DNA of 64,000 nucleotides from Shinella sp. (GTDB taxonomy: Bacteria; Pseudomonadota; Alphaproteobacteria; Rhizobiales; Rhizobiaceae): assembly GCA_003248775.1 (NCBI GenBank), contig QFQX01000013.1, positions 1 to 64,000 on the forward strand, given 5' to 3'. The notes under the pieces were generated by a model, which saw nothing but the letters and a program-made list of their open reading frames with translations, ran no database searches and had not been told where the DNA came from. A program made the translations under genes and the position numbers. This document shows positions 34,536 through 43,363 of this stretch, in pieces (the first letter of the stretch is position 1; each line of letters begins with the position of its first letter).

Positions 34536-35195
34536 ATGCGCATTCTCGTCGTCGAGGACGATGTCAATCTGAGCCGGCAGCTCGTCGAAGCGCTGCAGGA
34601 GGCTGGCTATGTTGTCGACAAGGCAATGGACGGCGAGGAAGGTCACTTCCTCGGCGATACCGAGCCCTATGACGCGGTGATCCTCGATATCGGCCTGCCG
34701 GAAATGGACGGCATCACCGTGCTGGAAAAATGGCGGGCCGCCGGTCGCGTCATGCCGGTGCTGATCCTGACCGCCCGTGATCGCTGGAGCGACAAGGTGG
34801 CCGGTATCGATGCCGGCGCCGACGACTATGTCGCCAAGCCGTTTCATGTCGAGGAAGTGCTGGCGCGCATACGCGCCCTGATCCGACGGGCGGCGGGTCA
34901 TGCCTCGTCGGAAATCGTCTGCGGTCCAGTCCGTCTAGACACCAAGAGTTCCAAGGCGACGGTCAACGGCGTGGCGCTGAAGCTGACCTCGCACGAGTAC
35001 CGGCTGCTCTCCTACCTGATGCACCACATGGGCGAGGTGGTGTCGCGCACCGAACTGGTCGAACATCTTTACGACCAGGATTTCGATCGGGATTCCAACA
35101 CCATCGAGGTTTTCGTCGGACGGCTGCGCAAGAAGATCGGCATCGACATGATCGAGACCGTGCGCGGTCTCGGCTACCGTATCCAAGCGCCCTGA
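34536..35195 (+). CDS. feuP: OmpR-family response regulator FeuP
   Basis: A 219-residue regulator. Receiver domain with acidic pair EDD (7-9), phospho-acceptor D51 (VILDIGLP) and K in AKPFH. The C-terminal winged helix contains LTSHEYRLLSYLM and RGLGYRI. FeuP/FeuQ controls cyclic glucan export and iron-related functions in rhizobia; the assignment follows the adjacent FeuN and FeuQ-like genes. It ends one base before feuQ. Confidence 0.8.
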   Translation: MRILVVEDDVNLSRQLVEALQEAGYVVDKAMDGEEGHFLGDTEPYDAVILDIGLPEMDGITVLEKWRAAGRVMPVLILTARDRWSDKVAGIDAGADDYVAKPFHVEEVLARIRALIRRAAGHASSEIVCGPVRLDTKSSKATVNGVALKLTSHEYRLLSYLMHHMGEVVSRTELVEHLYDQDFDRDSNTIEVFVGRLRKKIGIDMIETVRGLGYRIQAP

Positions 35196-35196
35196 C

Positions 35197-36594
35197 ATGG
35201 CGCTGAAATCCCTCACGGCAAGGGTTCTGTTGCTGGCGACGCTCTGGTCGGCGGCGGCGCTGATAACCATTGCCGTGGTGATTTCGGCTCTGTATCGGCA
35301 GGGCGTCGAACGCGGGTTCAACAACCTGCTGCGCGCACAGCTCTACAACGTCATCAATTCGGTGTCTGTCAGCGACGGCAACAGCCTCGCCGGAAGCCCC
35401 GAGCTTGGCGATCTGCGATTCTCCCAGCCGGAAAGCGGCTGGTACTGGCTGGTCGAGCCGCTCGGCAGCTATGGCGCGGCGCCGCTCGCGTCCACCTCGC
35501 TCGGCATGACCAACCTGCCAGTGCCGGGGCTGGAGGAATATCCATTTGATGAACACTACGAGCGCTTCTATCCTATGGAAGACGCCTCCGGAAATCGGCT
35601 GAGAGTGGCCGAAACCGAAGTCGTGCTGGATGGCGAAGGACGCGCGGCGCGTTTTCGCGTTTCCGGCAATCTCGAAGTGGTCGAGGAGGAAATATCCTTC
35701 TTCTCGACGCGGCTTTATGCGGCTCTCGCCCTGTTCGGTTTCGGCGGTCTCGTGGTCAACGGTCTTGCCATTCTCTATGGTCTGAAACCCCTCGACCGAG
35801 CACGACGCGCATTGGAGAAGATCCGCGGCGGCGAGGCAGAGCGTATCGAAGGGGAATTCCCGCGCGAGATCCAGCCGCTCGCAAACGAGATCAACGCGCT
35901 GATCGACAGCAACCGCCGTATCGTCGAGCGGGCCCGCATGCAGGTCGGCAACCTCGCCCATTCGCTGAAGACGCCGATTGCCGTTCTGCTCAACGAAGCG
36001 CGAACGCTCGACAAGACCCATGGCGAGGTGGTGGTGAGCCAGGCGGAAGCGATGCAGGGGCAGGTGACGTCCTACCTGAACCGTGCCCGCATCGCAGCGC
36101 AAAGGGATTCCGTTCTCGCCCGTACCGATGCCGAGCCGGTGCTGGAGCGGCTGGTCCGCGTCATGCGCCGGCTCAATCCCGAAACCGAATTCCGCCTCGA
36201 GATCGCGCCCGGCCTGACATTCGCGATGGAACAGCAGGATGTCGAGGAAACCGTCGGCAATCTTCTCGAAAATGCGGCGCGGTTTGCAAAGACCACGGTT
36301 CTCCTGAGAGCCTCGCATGCGGACACCACGGCCGGCGGCACGGATAGCGGACGGCGCAACTGGATCGAGGTGACGGTCGATGATGACGGTCCCGGCTTGA
36401 AACCCGACCAGATTGGCGAGGCGCTGAAACGCGGCAAGCGACTGGACGAGAGCAAACCGGGCACTGGCCTCGGTCTTTCCATCGTCAAGGAGATTTCCAG
36501 CGAATATCAGGGGGCTTTCGGCCTGTCCCGTGCAGAAATTGGTGGATTGAAAGCAAGACTTGTGCTGCCGGCTGTGACAAGAGACACTGCGTGA
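35197..36594 (+). CDS. feuQ: Sensor histidine kinase FeuQ
   Basis: A 465-residue membrane kinase. Two membrane helices (about 10-30 and 170-190) flank a periplasmic domain of about 140 residues, followed by HAMP-like linker (LKPLDRARRALEKI). The phosphorylated histidine is in VGNLAHSLKTPIAVL; N-box ETVGNLLENAARFA; G boxes VDDDGPGL and GTGLGLSIV. It should phosphorylate FeuP. Translation is coupled to feuP. Confidence 0.8.
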   Translation: MALKSLTARVLLLATLWSAAALITIAVVISALYRQGVERGFNNLLRAQLYNVINSVSVSDGNSLAGSPELGDLRFSQPESGWYWLVEPLGSYGAAPLASTSLGMTNLPVPGLEEYPFDEHYERFYPMEDASGNRLRVAETEVVLDGEGRAARFRVSGNLEVVEEEISFFSTRLYAALALFGFGGLVVNGLAILYGLKPLDRARRALEKIRGGEAERIEGEFPREIQPLANEINALIDSNRRIVERARMQVGNLAHSLKTPIAVLLNEARTLDKTHGEVVVSQAEAMQGQVTSYLNRARIAAQRDSVLARTDAEPVLERLVRVMRRLNPETEFRLEIAPGLTFAMEQQDVEETVGNLLENAARFAKTTVLLRASHADTTAGGTDSGRRNWIEVTVDDDGPGLKPDQIGEALKRGKRLDESKPGTGLGLSIVKEISSEYQGAFGLSRAEIGGLKARLVLPAVTRDTA

Positions 36595-36666
36595 TCGATA
36601 TACCTATGAAAAACAATGCCGGCCATAAAGATGCCATGTGCATGCCGCAGCAGAGCGAGGATTGAA

Positions 36667-37131
36667 GTGACAATCGGGCGTTTCGACGAGACTTGGGCTG
36701 GTTCGATGGGTGATACTCGCATTCGTTCGGTGGCAATGGTAGCGCTGACGGCGCTGGCATTGACGGGCTGCGGTACCACGGGTGGCCCGCGTGGCGGCCT
36801 TGCCTCTACGAGCAAGGCGAATTCCTCGACCCTCTATATCTCGGCTCTGCAGGGCGGCATTGTGTCGCGCTCCGGCGTCAAGCTTTCCAACAGCGAGCGC
36901 CAGCGGGCGCTCGAGGCCGAGTATCGCGCGCTCGAGGCAGCTCCGGGTGGCCAGCCGGTCGCATGGCAGGGTGGAGAGGTGAGCGGGCAGGTGATTGCGG
37001 CGGCCCCCTATCAGGTCGGACAGCAGAATTGCCGGCAGTACACCCACAAGCTGGTCGATAACGGCAAACAGATCGAGGCGCGAGGCGCTGCCTGCCGCAA
37101 CAGCGACGGCACCTGGACCCCCTTGACATAA
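36667..37131 (+). CDS. Surface-antigen-like lipoprotein
   Basis: A protein of about 154 residues with a lipoprotein signal ending LALTGC, so the mature N-terminus should be lipidated. The mature part resembles the 17-kDa surface antigen/RT0821-type proteins of alphaproteobacteria, with a C-terminal pair of cysteines (QNCRQY, AACRNS). GTG at 36667 has GAGGA five bases upstream; an ATG at 36706 is the alternative and gives a shorter, more typical signal peptide. Rightward, single gene. Role unknown. Confidence 0.7.
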   Translation: MTIGRFDETWAGSMGDTRIRSVAMVALTALALTGCGTTGGPRGGLASTSKANSSTLYISALQGGIVSRSGVKLSNSERQRALEAEYRALEAAPGGQPVAWQGGEVSGQVIAAAPYQVGQQNCRQYTHKLVDNGKQIEARGAACRNSDGTWTPLT

Positions 37132-37248
37132 GTCAAGGCTTGCAGTCGTTCTCTTCCTTACAGCTCGACTTGCGGCCAAACGCCTCAACTTTGCGTCATT
37201 GGTCGTTTGTCTGTTGGATTGGGCTTCGGCTTGAAGTAATTGGACGTC

Positions 37249-38391
37249 ATGCTGTTCTGGATCATCTCCGCTCTCCTGACGGTTATCGTCGCCGTCGTCC
37301 TGTTGCTGCCGTTGCTCAAGGGGGCGGCGAGCGAGCCGGATGACGATGTCGGCGAGGCAGCCGTTTATCGCGATCAATTGCTTGAACTCGAGCGGGACAA
37401 AGACCTTGGGCTGATCTCCGCCGAAGACGCCGATTATGCCCGCGCCGAGATCGGTCGCCGCCTGCTTTCGGTTTCGACCGGCAAGGGTGCCGCAGGTGGC
37501 CGCAAGGGCGTTCGGGCGAGCCGTCATCCGCTGTCGCAGGCTTTCGTCATCCTCTGTCTTCCCGCTATAGGACTCGGACTCTATCTGCTGACAGGCAGTC
37601 CGGGCATGCCTGCGGCGCCGCTTGCCGAGCGGCTGGAAAACCCCGGCAACAATCTTGAGCTTCTGGTCGCCAAGGCCGAACGCCATCTGGCGGAAAACCC
37701 CAATGACGGGGCGGGCTGGGATGTGTTGGCGCCGATCTACTTCAAAAGCCAGCGCATCGGTGACGCAGAGCTTGCCTATCGTAACGCCATTCGCTTTCTC
37801 GGAACCAACCCGGCCCGCATGAGCGGTCTCGGCGAAGTGCTGGTGGCGAGCAGCGGCGGGATCGTCACGGAAGACGCCCGCTCGGCTTTCGAGGAGGCGC
37901 TGCGTCTCGACAGCAATAATCCACGGGCCGAATTCTATCTGGCGCTGGCGCTGGAGCAGGCCGGTAAGCGCGCCGAGGCAAAGGCCGCGTTCGAGAAACT
38001 GCTGGCGGCCTCGCCGAAAGAGGCGCCCTGGGTGCCGCTCGTCAACCAGCATATTGCTGCAAACAGTGGCGACGCTCCGGCTGCTCCCGCAGCACCCGGC
38101 AATCCGAGCGAGGCCGATGTGGCAGCCGCACAGGACATGTCTGCAGGCGACCGCATGGCGATGATCCGCGGCATGGTGGACAGCCTTGACGCCAAGCTCA
38201 AGGAAGATCCGAAGAATTTCGAGGGGTGGATGCGCCTTGTGCGCTCCTATGCGATGCTGAAGGAGCCGGAGCGCGCGGTCGGCGCATTGAAGGGCGGACT
38301 TGCAGCCTTCCCGGCCGAAGGGGAAGAAGGCAAGGAACTGATCGCCATGGCCCGGGAACTAGGCCTGCCGGTTGAGGAGGCATTGAAATGA
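37249..38391 (+). CDS. ccmI: Cytochrome c biogenesis protein CcmI (CycH)
   Basis: A 380-residue apocytochrome c chaperone. Two membrane helices (about 1-20 and 90-112) are separated by a cytoplasmic loop with AVYRDQLLELERDKDLGLIS, a CcmI hallmark. The periplasmic part has tetratricopeptide repeats, e.g. NDGAGWDVLAPIYFKSQRIG. It delivers apocytochromes to CcmF/CcmH. ATG at 37249; the next gene overlaps by four bases. Confidence 0.92.
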   Translation: MLFWIISALLTVIVAVVLLLPLLKGAASEPDDDVGEAAVYRDQLLELERDKDLGLISAEDADYARAEIGRRLLSVSTGKGAAGGRKGVRASRHPLSQAFVILCLPAIGLGLYLLTGSPGMPAAPLAERLENPGNNLELLVAKAERHLAENPNDGAGWDVLAPIYFKSQRIGDAELAYRNAIRFLGTNPARMSGLGEVLVASSGGIVTEDARSAFEEALRLDSNNPRAEFYLALALEQAGKRAEAKAAFEKLLAASPKEAPWVPLVNQHIAANSGDAPAAPAAPGNPSEADVAAAQDMSAGDRMAMIRGMVDSLDAKLKEDPKNFEGWMRLVRSYAMLKEPERAVGALKGGLAAFPAEGEEGKELIAMARELGLPVEEALK

Positions 38392-38834
38392 CCCGCAAGC
38401 AGAAGAGACTGGCCGTCATCGCCGGCGGCATGAGCTTCATCGTCGCGGCCGTGCTGCTAATGATGTTCGCCTTCGGTCAGTCGGTCGCCTATTTCTACAT
38501 GCCGTCTGACCTTGAAAAGACCGCGGTCGGGCCGGGAACGCGCATTCGCCTTGGTGGCCTCGTGGCCGAAGGGTCGGTCGTGCGCGGCGAGGGCTCGACA
38601 GTCAAGTTCTCCGTGACAGACGGCACGGGCACGGTGCCTGTCTCCTATACCGGCATCCTGCCGGATCTTTTCCGTGAAGGGCAGGGCGTCGTGACAGAAG
38701 GCGCATTCGATGCAGCCGGCGGTTTCGTCGCCGACAGCGTGCTTGCCAAGCATGACGAGAACTACATGCCGAAGGAAGTTGCCGACCGTCTGAAGAAGGA
38801 CGGCGTCTGGGAAGGCGAGGGGAAGACCCAATGA
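38388..38834 (+). CDS. ccmE: Heme chaperone CcmE (CycJ)
   Basis: A 148-residue protein with an N-terminal anchor (about 9-29) and an OB-fold periplasmic domain. VSYTGILPDLFREGQGVVTE and the heme-attachment motif AKHDENYMP (HxxxY) are intact. It accepts heme covalently and passes it to CcmF. ATGA overlaps with ccmI before and ccmF after. Confidence 0.95.
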   Translation: MTRKQKRLAVIAGGMSFIVAAVLLMMFAFGQSVAYFYMPSDLEKTAVGPGTRIRLGGLVAEGSVVRGEGSTVKFSVTDGTGTVPVSYTGILPDLFREGQGVVTEGAFDAAGGFVADSVLAKHDENYMPKEVADRLKKDGVWEGEGKTQ

Positions 38835-40825
38835 TCATCGAACTTGGTCATTATGCTCTGGTGCTGGCGCTGGCGACAGCGCTGATCGTTTCCGTGCTGC
38901 CGGTGATCGGCGCGCGAAAGGGTGACAAGGGGCTGATGTCGGTTGCCGTCACCGGCACGCTGGCGGTATTTGCGCTGGTTGCCTTTTCCTTCGGCGTCCT
39001 CAGTTGGGCCTATATGGTTTCTGATTTCTCGGTGGAGAACGTCTGGGAAAATTCCCATTCGCTGATGCCGGCGATCTATCGTTTCTCGGGCGTCTGGGGC
39101 AATCACGAGGGATCGATGATGCTCTGGCTGCTGATCCTGAGCATTTTCAGTGCGCTTGTGGCCTTTTTCGGACGTAACCTGCCAGAACGATTGAAGGCCA
39201 ATGTGCTGGCCGTGCAGGCCTGGATCACAACGGCTTTCACGCTGTTCATTCTCCTGACGTCGAACCCCTTCATACGGCTTTCGCCGGTGCCGGCGGAAGG
39301 CAAGGATCTCAATCCGGTCCTGCAGGATGTCGGTCTCGCGATTCATCCGCCGCTGCTCTATCTCGGTTACGTCGGCTTCTCCGTCTGTTTCTCCTTCGCC
39401 ATCGCGGCCCTGCTTGACGGGCGCATCGATGCGGCATGGGCGCGATGGGTGCGGCCATGGACGCTTGCCGCCTGGACCTTCCTGACCGCCGGTATCGCAA
39501 TGGGCTCCTACTGGGCCTATTACGAACTCGGTTGGGGCGGCTGGTGGTTCTGGGACCCGGTCGAAAACGCATCCTTCATGCCCTGGCTTGCGGGAACGGC
39601 ACTTCTGCATTCGGCGCTGGTCATGGAAAAGCGTGATGCGCTGAAAATCTGGACCGTGCTGCTCGCCATCCTGACATTTTCGTTGTCTCTGCTCGGCACC
39701 TTCCTCGTCCGTTCCGGCGTGCTGACATCGGTTCATGCATTCGCCACCGATCCGAGCCGCGGTATCTTCATTCTCGGCATTCTGACCGTGTTTATCGGCG
39801 GGGCCTTCACCCTCTTCGCATTCCGGGCGCCAATGCTGAAGGCGGGCGGCCTGTTCCAGCCGATCTCGCGCGAGGGTGCGCTTGTGCTCAACAACCTGAT
39901 TCTGACAGTCTCTGCGGCGACGGTGCTGATCGGCACACTCTATCCGCTGCTGCTCGAAACGCTGACGGGTGAGAAGATCTCGGTCGGCGCGCCGTTCTTC
40001 AACCTGACCTTCGGCCTGCTGATGACGCCGCTTCTGGTGGCGGTTCCGTTCGGGCCGTTGCTGGCCTGGAAACGCGGCGACCTGCTCGGCGCCATGCAGC
40101 GGCTGTTCGCCGCCGCGATCATCGCCTTTGTCTTCGCGATCATCGTCTATTACATCGAAAACGGCGGTCCGGTGATGGCGGTCTTCGGTCTTGCCGCCGG
40201 CTTCTTCCTGATCTTCGGCGCTCTTTCCGATCTCTGGTACCGGTCTGGCTTCCGCAAGGTGCCGTTCCGCACCGCGCTGAGTCGCCTGAACGGCCTGCCG
40301 CGCTCGGCCATCGGCACGGCGATTGCCCATCTCGGCTTCGGCGTGACGGTGCTGGGCATCGTTGCCGTCACCACCTTCGAGACGGAAACCGTTGTGGAGA
40401 TGAAACCGGGCGCGACGGCCGAGGTCGGCGGCTATTCCATCACCTTCGATGGCATGAAGCAGGCAATCGGGCCGAACTACACGGAAGAGCGGGGCCACTT
40501 CACCATCCGTCAGGGCGGTGTGGAAAAGGGTGAGTTCTGGTCCTCCAAGCGGCTCTACACGGCGCGGCGCATGCCGACCACGGAAGCGGGCATCCGCACT
40601 TTCGGCCTGGTCCACCAGCTCTACGTTTCCCTCGGAGATCCCATGGATGACGGCGGCATCGTCGTTCGTGTCTGGTGGAAGCCGTATATCCTCTGCATAT
40701 GGTATGGTGCGCTGATCATGATGGCCGGCGGCTTCGTCTCGCTCTCCGATCGCCGCCTGCGGGTAGGGGTGCCGAAGCGGGCTGCCAAGGTCGTGGCGCC
40801 TGCGGCGCTAGGGGCGGCGGAATGA
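38831..40825 (+). CDS. ccmF: Heme lyase component CcmF (CycK)
   Basis: A 664-residue polytopic membrane protein with about fifteen helices. The tryptophan-rich WWD heme motif is GWGGWWFWDPVENASFMPW. Conserved periplasmic histidines occur in WGNHEGSMMLW and AIHPPLLYLGYVG. With CcmH and CcmI it attaches heme to apocytochrome c. Its stop overlaps the ccmH ATG (ATGA). Confidence 0.96.
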   Translation: MIIELGHYALVLALATALIVSVLPVIGARKGDKGLMSVAVTGTLAVFALVAFSFGVLSWAYMVSDFSVENVWENSHSLMPAIYRFSGVWGNHEGSMMLWLLILSIFSALVAFFGRNLPERLKANVLAVQAWITTAFTLFILLTSNPFIRLSPVPAEGKDLNPVLQDVGLAIHPPLLYLGYVGFSVCFSFAIAALLDGRIDAAWARWVRPWTLAAWTFLTAGIAMGSYWAYYELGWGGWWFWDPVENASFMPWLAGTALLHSALVMEKRDALKIWTVLLAILTFSLSLLGTFLVRSGVLTSVHAFATDPSRGIFILGILTVFIGGAFTLFAFRAPMLKAGGLFQPISREGALVLNNLILTVSAATVLIGTLYPLLLETLTGEKISVGAPFFNLTFGLLMTPLLVAVPFGPLLAWKRGDLLGAMQRLFAAAIIAFVFAIIVYYIENGGPVMAVFGLAAGFFLIFGALSDLWYRSGFRKVPFRTALSRLNGLPRSAIGTAIAHLGFGVTVLGIVAVTTFETETVVEMKPGATAEVGGYSITFDGMKQAIGPNYTEERGHFTIRQGGVEKGEFWSSKRLYTARRMPTTEAGIRTFGLVHQLYVSLGDPMDDGGIVVRVWWKPYILCIWYGALIMMAGGFVSLSDRRLRVGVPKRAAKVVAPAALGAAE

Positions 40826-41433
40826 GGACGAATTTCGCAGGATTGCTCCGCTGGTTCGGACGCCCCTCATCCCCCTGCCGGGATCTTCTCCCCGCAAGCG
40901 TGGAGAAGGCACGAAGCCGAGCCGTAGCAGCCCCCTCGCCCCGCTCGCGGGGAGAGGGCTGGGGTGAGGGGCAAAGAAACATCGTGGGAGCCCTGCTGGT
41001 TGCCATTACGCTCCTCCTCACCCCCCTTCCGGCGTTCGCCGTCAACCCGGACGAGATCCTGCCCGACCCGAAGCTGGAGCAGCGGGCGAGGGATCTTTCC
41101 GCGCAGCTGCGCTGCATGGTCTGCCAGAACCAGTCGATCGACGATTCGAATGCCGAGCTTGCCCGCGACTTGCGGCTGCTCGTGCGCGAGCGGATCGTCG
41201 ATGGCGACACTGACCAGCAGGTGATCGACTATGTCGTATCGCGTTACGGTGAATTCGTGCTGCTGAAGCCGCGTCTGTCCATGCATACGCTGCTGCTCTG
41301 GGGGCTTCCGGGCGTTCTTTTCGTCATCGGTCTCGGTGTTGCCTTTACCTACACCCGGGGCCGTAGCAAGCCCGTTCCGCAGAAGCTTTCCGCCGAAGAG
41401 GAAGCCCGTCTCGGCAAGTTGCTGGACGAGTGA
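40822..41433 (+). CDS. ccmH: Cytochrome c biogenesis protein CcmH (CycL), N-terminus altered by repeat
   Basis: A CcmH-type thiol-oxidoreductase with RCMVC (LRCMVCQNQSIDDSNAELAR), followed by a C-terminal membrane helix. From ATG 40822 it would be 203 residues. Residues 14-51 are encoded by a palindromic repeat and read as a Pro/Arg-rich stretch before the signal peptide GALLVAITLLLTPLPAFA. A GTG at 40984, with GAGGGG upstream inside the repeat, gives a normal signal peptide. The ancestral start is probably the ATG coupled to ccmF. Which start works now is unclear. Confidence 0.9.
   Translation: MRTNFAGLLRWFGRPSSPCRDLLPASVEKARSRAVAAPSPRSRGEGWGEGQRNIVGALLVAITLLLTPLPAFAVNPDEILPDPKLEQRARDLSAQLRCMVCQNQSIDDSNAELARDLRLLVRERIVDGDTDQQVIDYVVSRYGEFVLLKPRLSMHTLLLWGLPGVLFVIGLGVAFTYTRGRSKPVPQKLSAEEEARLGKLLDE
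40863..40973. repeat. C-rich palindromic repeat pair within ccmH
   Basis: CCCCTCATCCCCCTGCCGGG with TCTTCTCCCCGCAAGC, then CCCCGCTCGCGGGGAGAGGG ending GGGGTGAGGGGC. It is the same family as the GTA-gap repeats and keeps the ccmH frame open (all 111 bases read through). Confidence 0.85.
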
Positions 41434-41611
41434 TGCGCGACTGACCGGAAGCGGCGTCCACGGCTTATTTCAGTATCATGTAAAGATTACGAAGTTTTCA
41501 TTCTCCGTACAGTTCGCAGTAAGGTGACACGCCCTATATCTCCTTCATCCACCGCTTCCCGCCGGGGTGGTTCCCGGCCTCCAGCAAGCAGAACAGATGA
41601 AGGTAAGATCC

Positions 41612-43180
41612 ATGTCTGACAAGAACGGTCGCTCCAACCTCACGACGATCCTGAAGAACTCGACCGCAGCCGGCCTTGCCGCGCTGATGCTGGCCGGTAC
41701 TCTTCCGGTCGCCGTCAACTCAGCCTATGCGGAAGCCGTCAAGGTTCAGGCCGCGCAGGTCCCGAGCTTCGCCGACGTCGTCGCCGCCGTTTCCCCGGCC
41801 GTCGTTTCCGTCCGCGTCCAGTCCAACGTCCAGAGCACCTCGGACGAGAGCAACTTCTCATTCAATTTCGGCGGTCGCGGCTTCGATGACCTTCCGGACG
41901 ATCATCCGCTGAAGCGCTTCTTCAAGGAGTTCGGCATGCCCGGCCCTGACGGCAAGGGGCCCGGTGCCGGTCCGAACGCCCGCCCGCGCGAACATAGCGA
42001 AGGCAAGGGTCGCCTGCGCCCGACCTCGCAGGGCTCCGGCTTCTTCATCTCCGAAGACGGCTATATCGTCACCAACAATCACGTTGTCGATGACGGCGCT
42101 GCCTTCACCGTTGTCATGAACGACGGCAAGGAACTCGACGCCAAGCTGGTCGGCAAGGACAGCCGCACCGACCTCGCTTTGCTGAAGGTCGAAAATCCGA
42201 AGCAGAAGTTCACTTATGTCGATTTTGCCGATGACGAAGCCATGCGCGTCGGTGACTGGGTCGTCGCCGTCGGCAACCCCTTCGGCCTTGGTGGCACTGT
42301 AACGGCCGGCATCATCTCGGCCCGTGGCCGCGATATCGGCTCCGGCCCGTATGACGACTACATCCAGATTGACGCTGCCGTGAACCGCGGCAATTCCGGC
42401 GGTCCGGACTTCAACCTGGCCGGTCAGGTTGTCGGTATCAACACCGCCATCTTCTCGCCCTCCGGCGGCAACGTCGGTATTGCCTTCGCCATCCCGGCAT
42501 CCGTAGCCAAGGACGTGATCGCCAAGCTCAAGGACGGCGGCAGCGTGCAGCGCGGCTGGCTCGGCGTTCAGATCCAGCCGGTAACCCAGGATATCGCCGA
42601 TTCGCTCGGCCTGTCCGAGGCAAGTGGGGCTCTGGTCGTCTCGCCACAGGCGGGTTCGCCGGGTGATAAGGCAGGCATCAAGCAGGGTGATGTGGTCACC
42701 GCCGTCAATGGCGAACCTGTCAAGGATCCGCGTGATCTCGCCCGCCGCATCGCTGCCTTCGCACCTGGAACAAAGGTTGATGTGTCTTTGTGGCGTGAGG
42801 GCAAGGCTACGTCCGTCAAGGTCGATCTCGGCACACTGCCGAGCGAGCAGGCGCTGGCCGGCAAGGAAGACGGTACCGGTGGCAACACCCAGGCTCCGGC
42901 AACAGAACAGGCGCTTGCCAACATGGGCATCTCCGTTGCTCCGGCTGAAGACGGCAAGGGCCTGTCGATCATCGACGTCGATCCCGACTCCGATGCCGCC
43001 GACAAGGGCATGAAGGCCGGTGAGAAGATCACCTCCGTCAACAATCAGGCAGTCTCTTCGGCAGCCGATGTGTTGAAGGTGATCGATCAGGCCAAGAAGG
43101 ACGGCCGCACCAAGGCGCTCTTCCAGGTCGAATCGGAGAACGGCAGCCGCTTCGTTGCCCTTCCGATCAACCAGGGCTGA
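41612..43180 (+). CDS. degP: DegP/HtrA periplasmic serine protease
   Basis: A 522-residue protease/chaperone of the envelope. The signal peptide ends AYA near residue 35. Catalytic triad H157 (NNHVV), D187 (DLALLK), S262 (GNSGGP). Two PDZ domains follow (about 290-380 and 430-510). Note GNSGGPDFNL: D follows the usual GNSGGP where an L is common. ATG at 41612 follows AAGGTAAG; ATG 41597 adds five residues. The two-component pair downstream may sense envelope stress with it. Confidence 0.93.
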   Translation: MSDKNGRSNLTTILKNSTAAGLAALMLAGTLPVAVNSAYAEAVKVQAAQVPSFADVVAAVSPAVVSVRVQSNVQSTSDESNFSFNFGGRGFDDLPDDHPLKRFFKEFGMPGPDGKGPGAGPNARPREHSEGKGRLRPTSQGSGFFISEDGYIVTNNHVVDDGAAFTVVMNDGKELDAKLVGKDSRTDLALLKVENPKQKFTYVDFADDEAMRVGDWVVAVGNPFGLGGTVTAGIISARGRDIGSGPYDDYIQIDAAVNRGNSGGPDFNLAGQVVGINTAIFSPSGGNVGIAFAIPASVAKDVIAKLKDGGSVQRGWLGVQIQPVTQDIADSLGLSEASGALVVSPQAGSPGDKAGIKQGDVVTAVNGEPVKDPRDLARRIAAFAPGTKVDVSLWREGKATSVKVDLGTLPSEQALAGKEDGTGGNTQAPATEQALANMGISVAPAEDGKGLSIIDVDPDSDAADKGMKAGEKITSVNNQAVSSAADVLKVIDQAKKDGRTKALFQVESENGSRFVALPINQG

Positions 43181-43204
43181 TGCACCTCGGGACCGACTGA
43201 CCGC

Positions 43205-43240
43205 GGGGCGCTGAAGATCAGGTCTTCGGCGCCCCGTTTC
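43205..43240 (+). terminator. Intrinsic terminator after degP
   Basis: GGGGCGCTGAAGA (43205-43217) pairs with TCTTCGGCGCCCC (43223-43235) with one G-U pair and a 5-base loop; GTTTC follows. It separates degP from the regulator genes. Confidence 0.75.
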
Positions 43241-43243
43241 GTT

Positions 43244-43340
43244 AGAGCATGATCCGACCGAAGCGAGGATCGATAAGATTATGCTGTAAAAATAAATCCT
43301 TAGAGTGCAGATCGGATTTATTCGGATCGAACCGCGCTCT
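43244..43340. repeat. 97-base palindromic repeat element
   Basis: Ends AGAGC and GCTCT are inverted, with GATCCGA and TCGGATC inside. The core has an A+T-rich stretch near 43274-43305. I recall it as a common rhizobial intergenic unit. It sits directly upstream of the regulator gene. Confidence 0.75.
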
Positions 43341-43363
43341 AAGTGGAAAACAAGGACGAGAGC

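Noticed and set aside
38762..40615. A 617-residue reverse-strand frame opposite ccmF
   Set aside because: Gln/Arg/His-rich shadow of a membrane protein gene.
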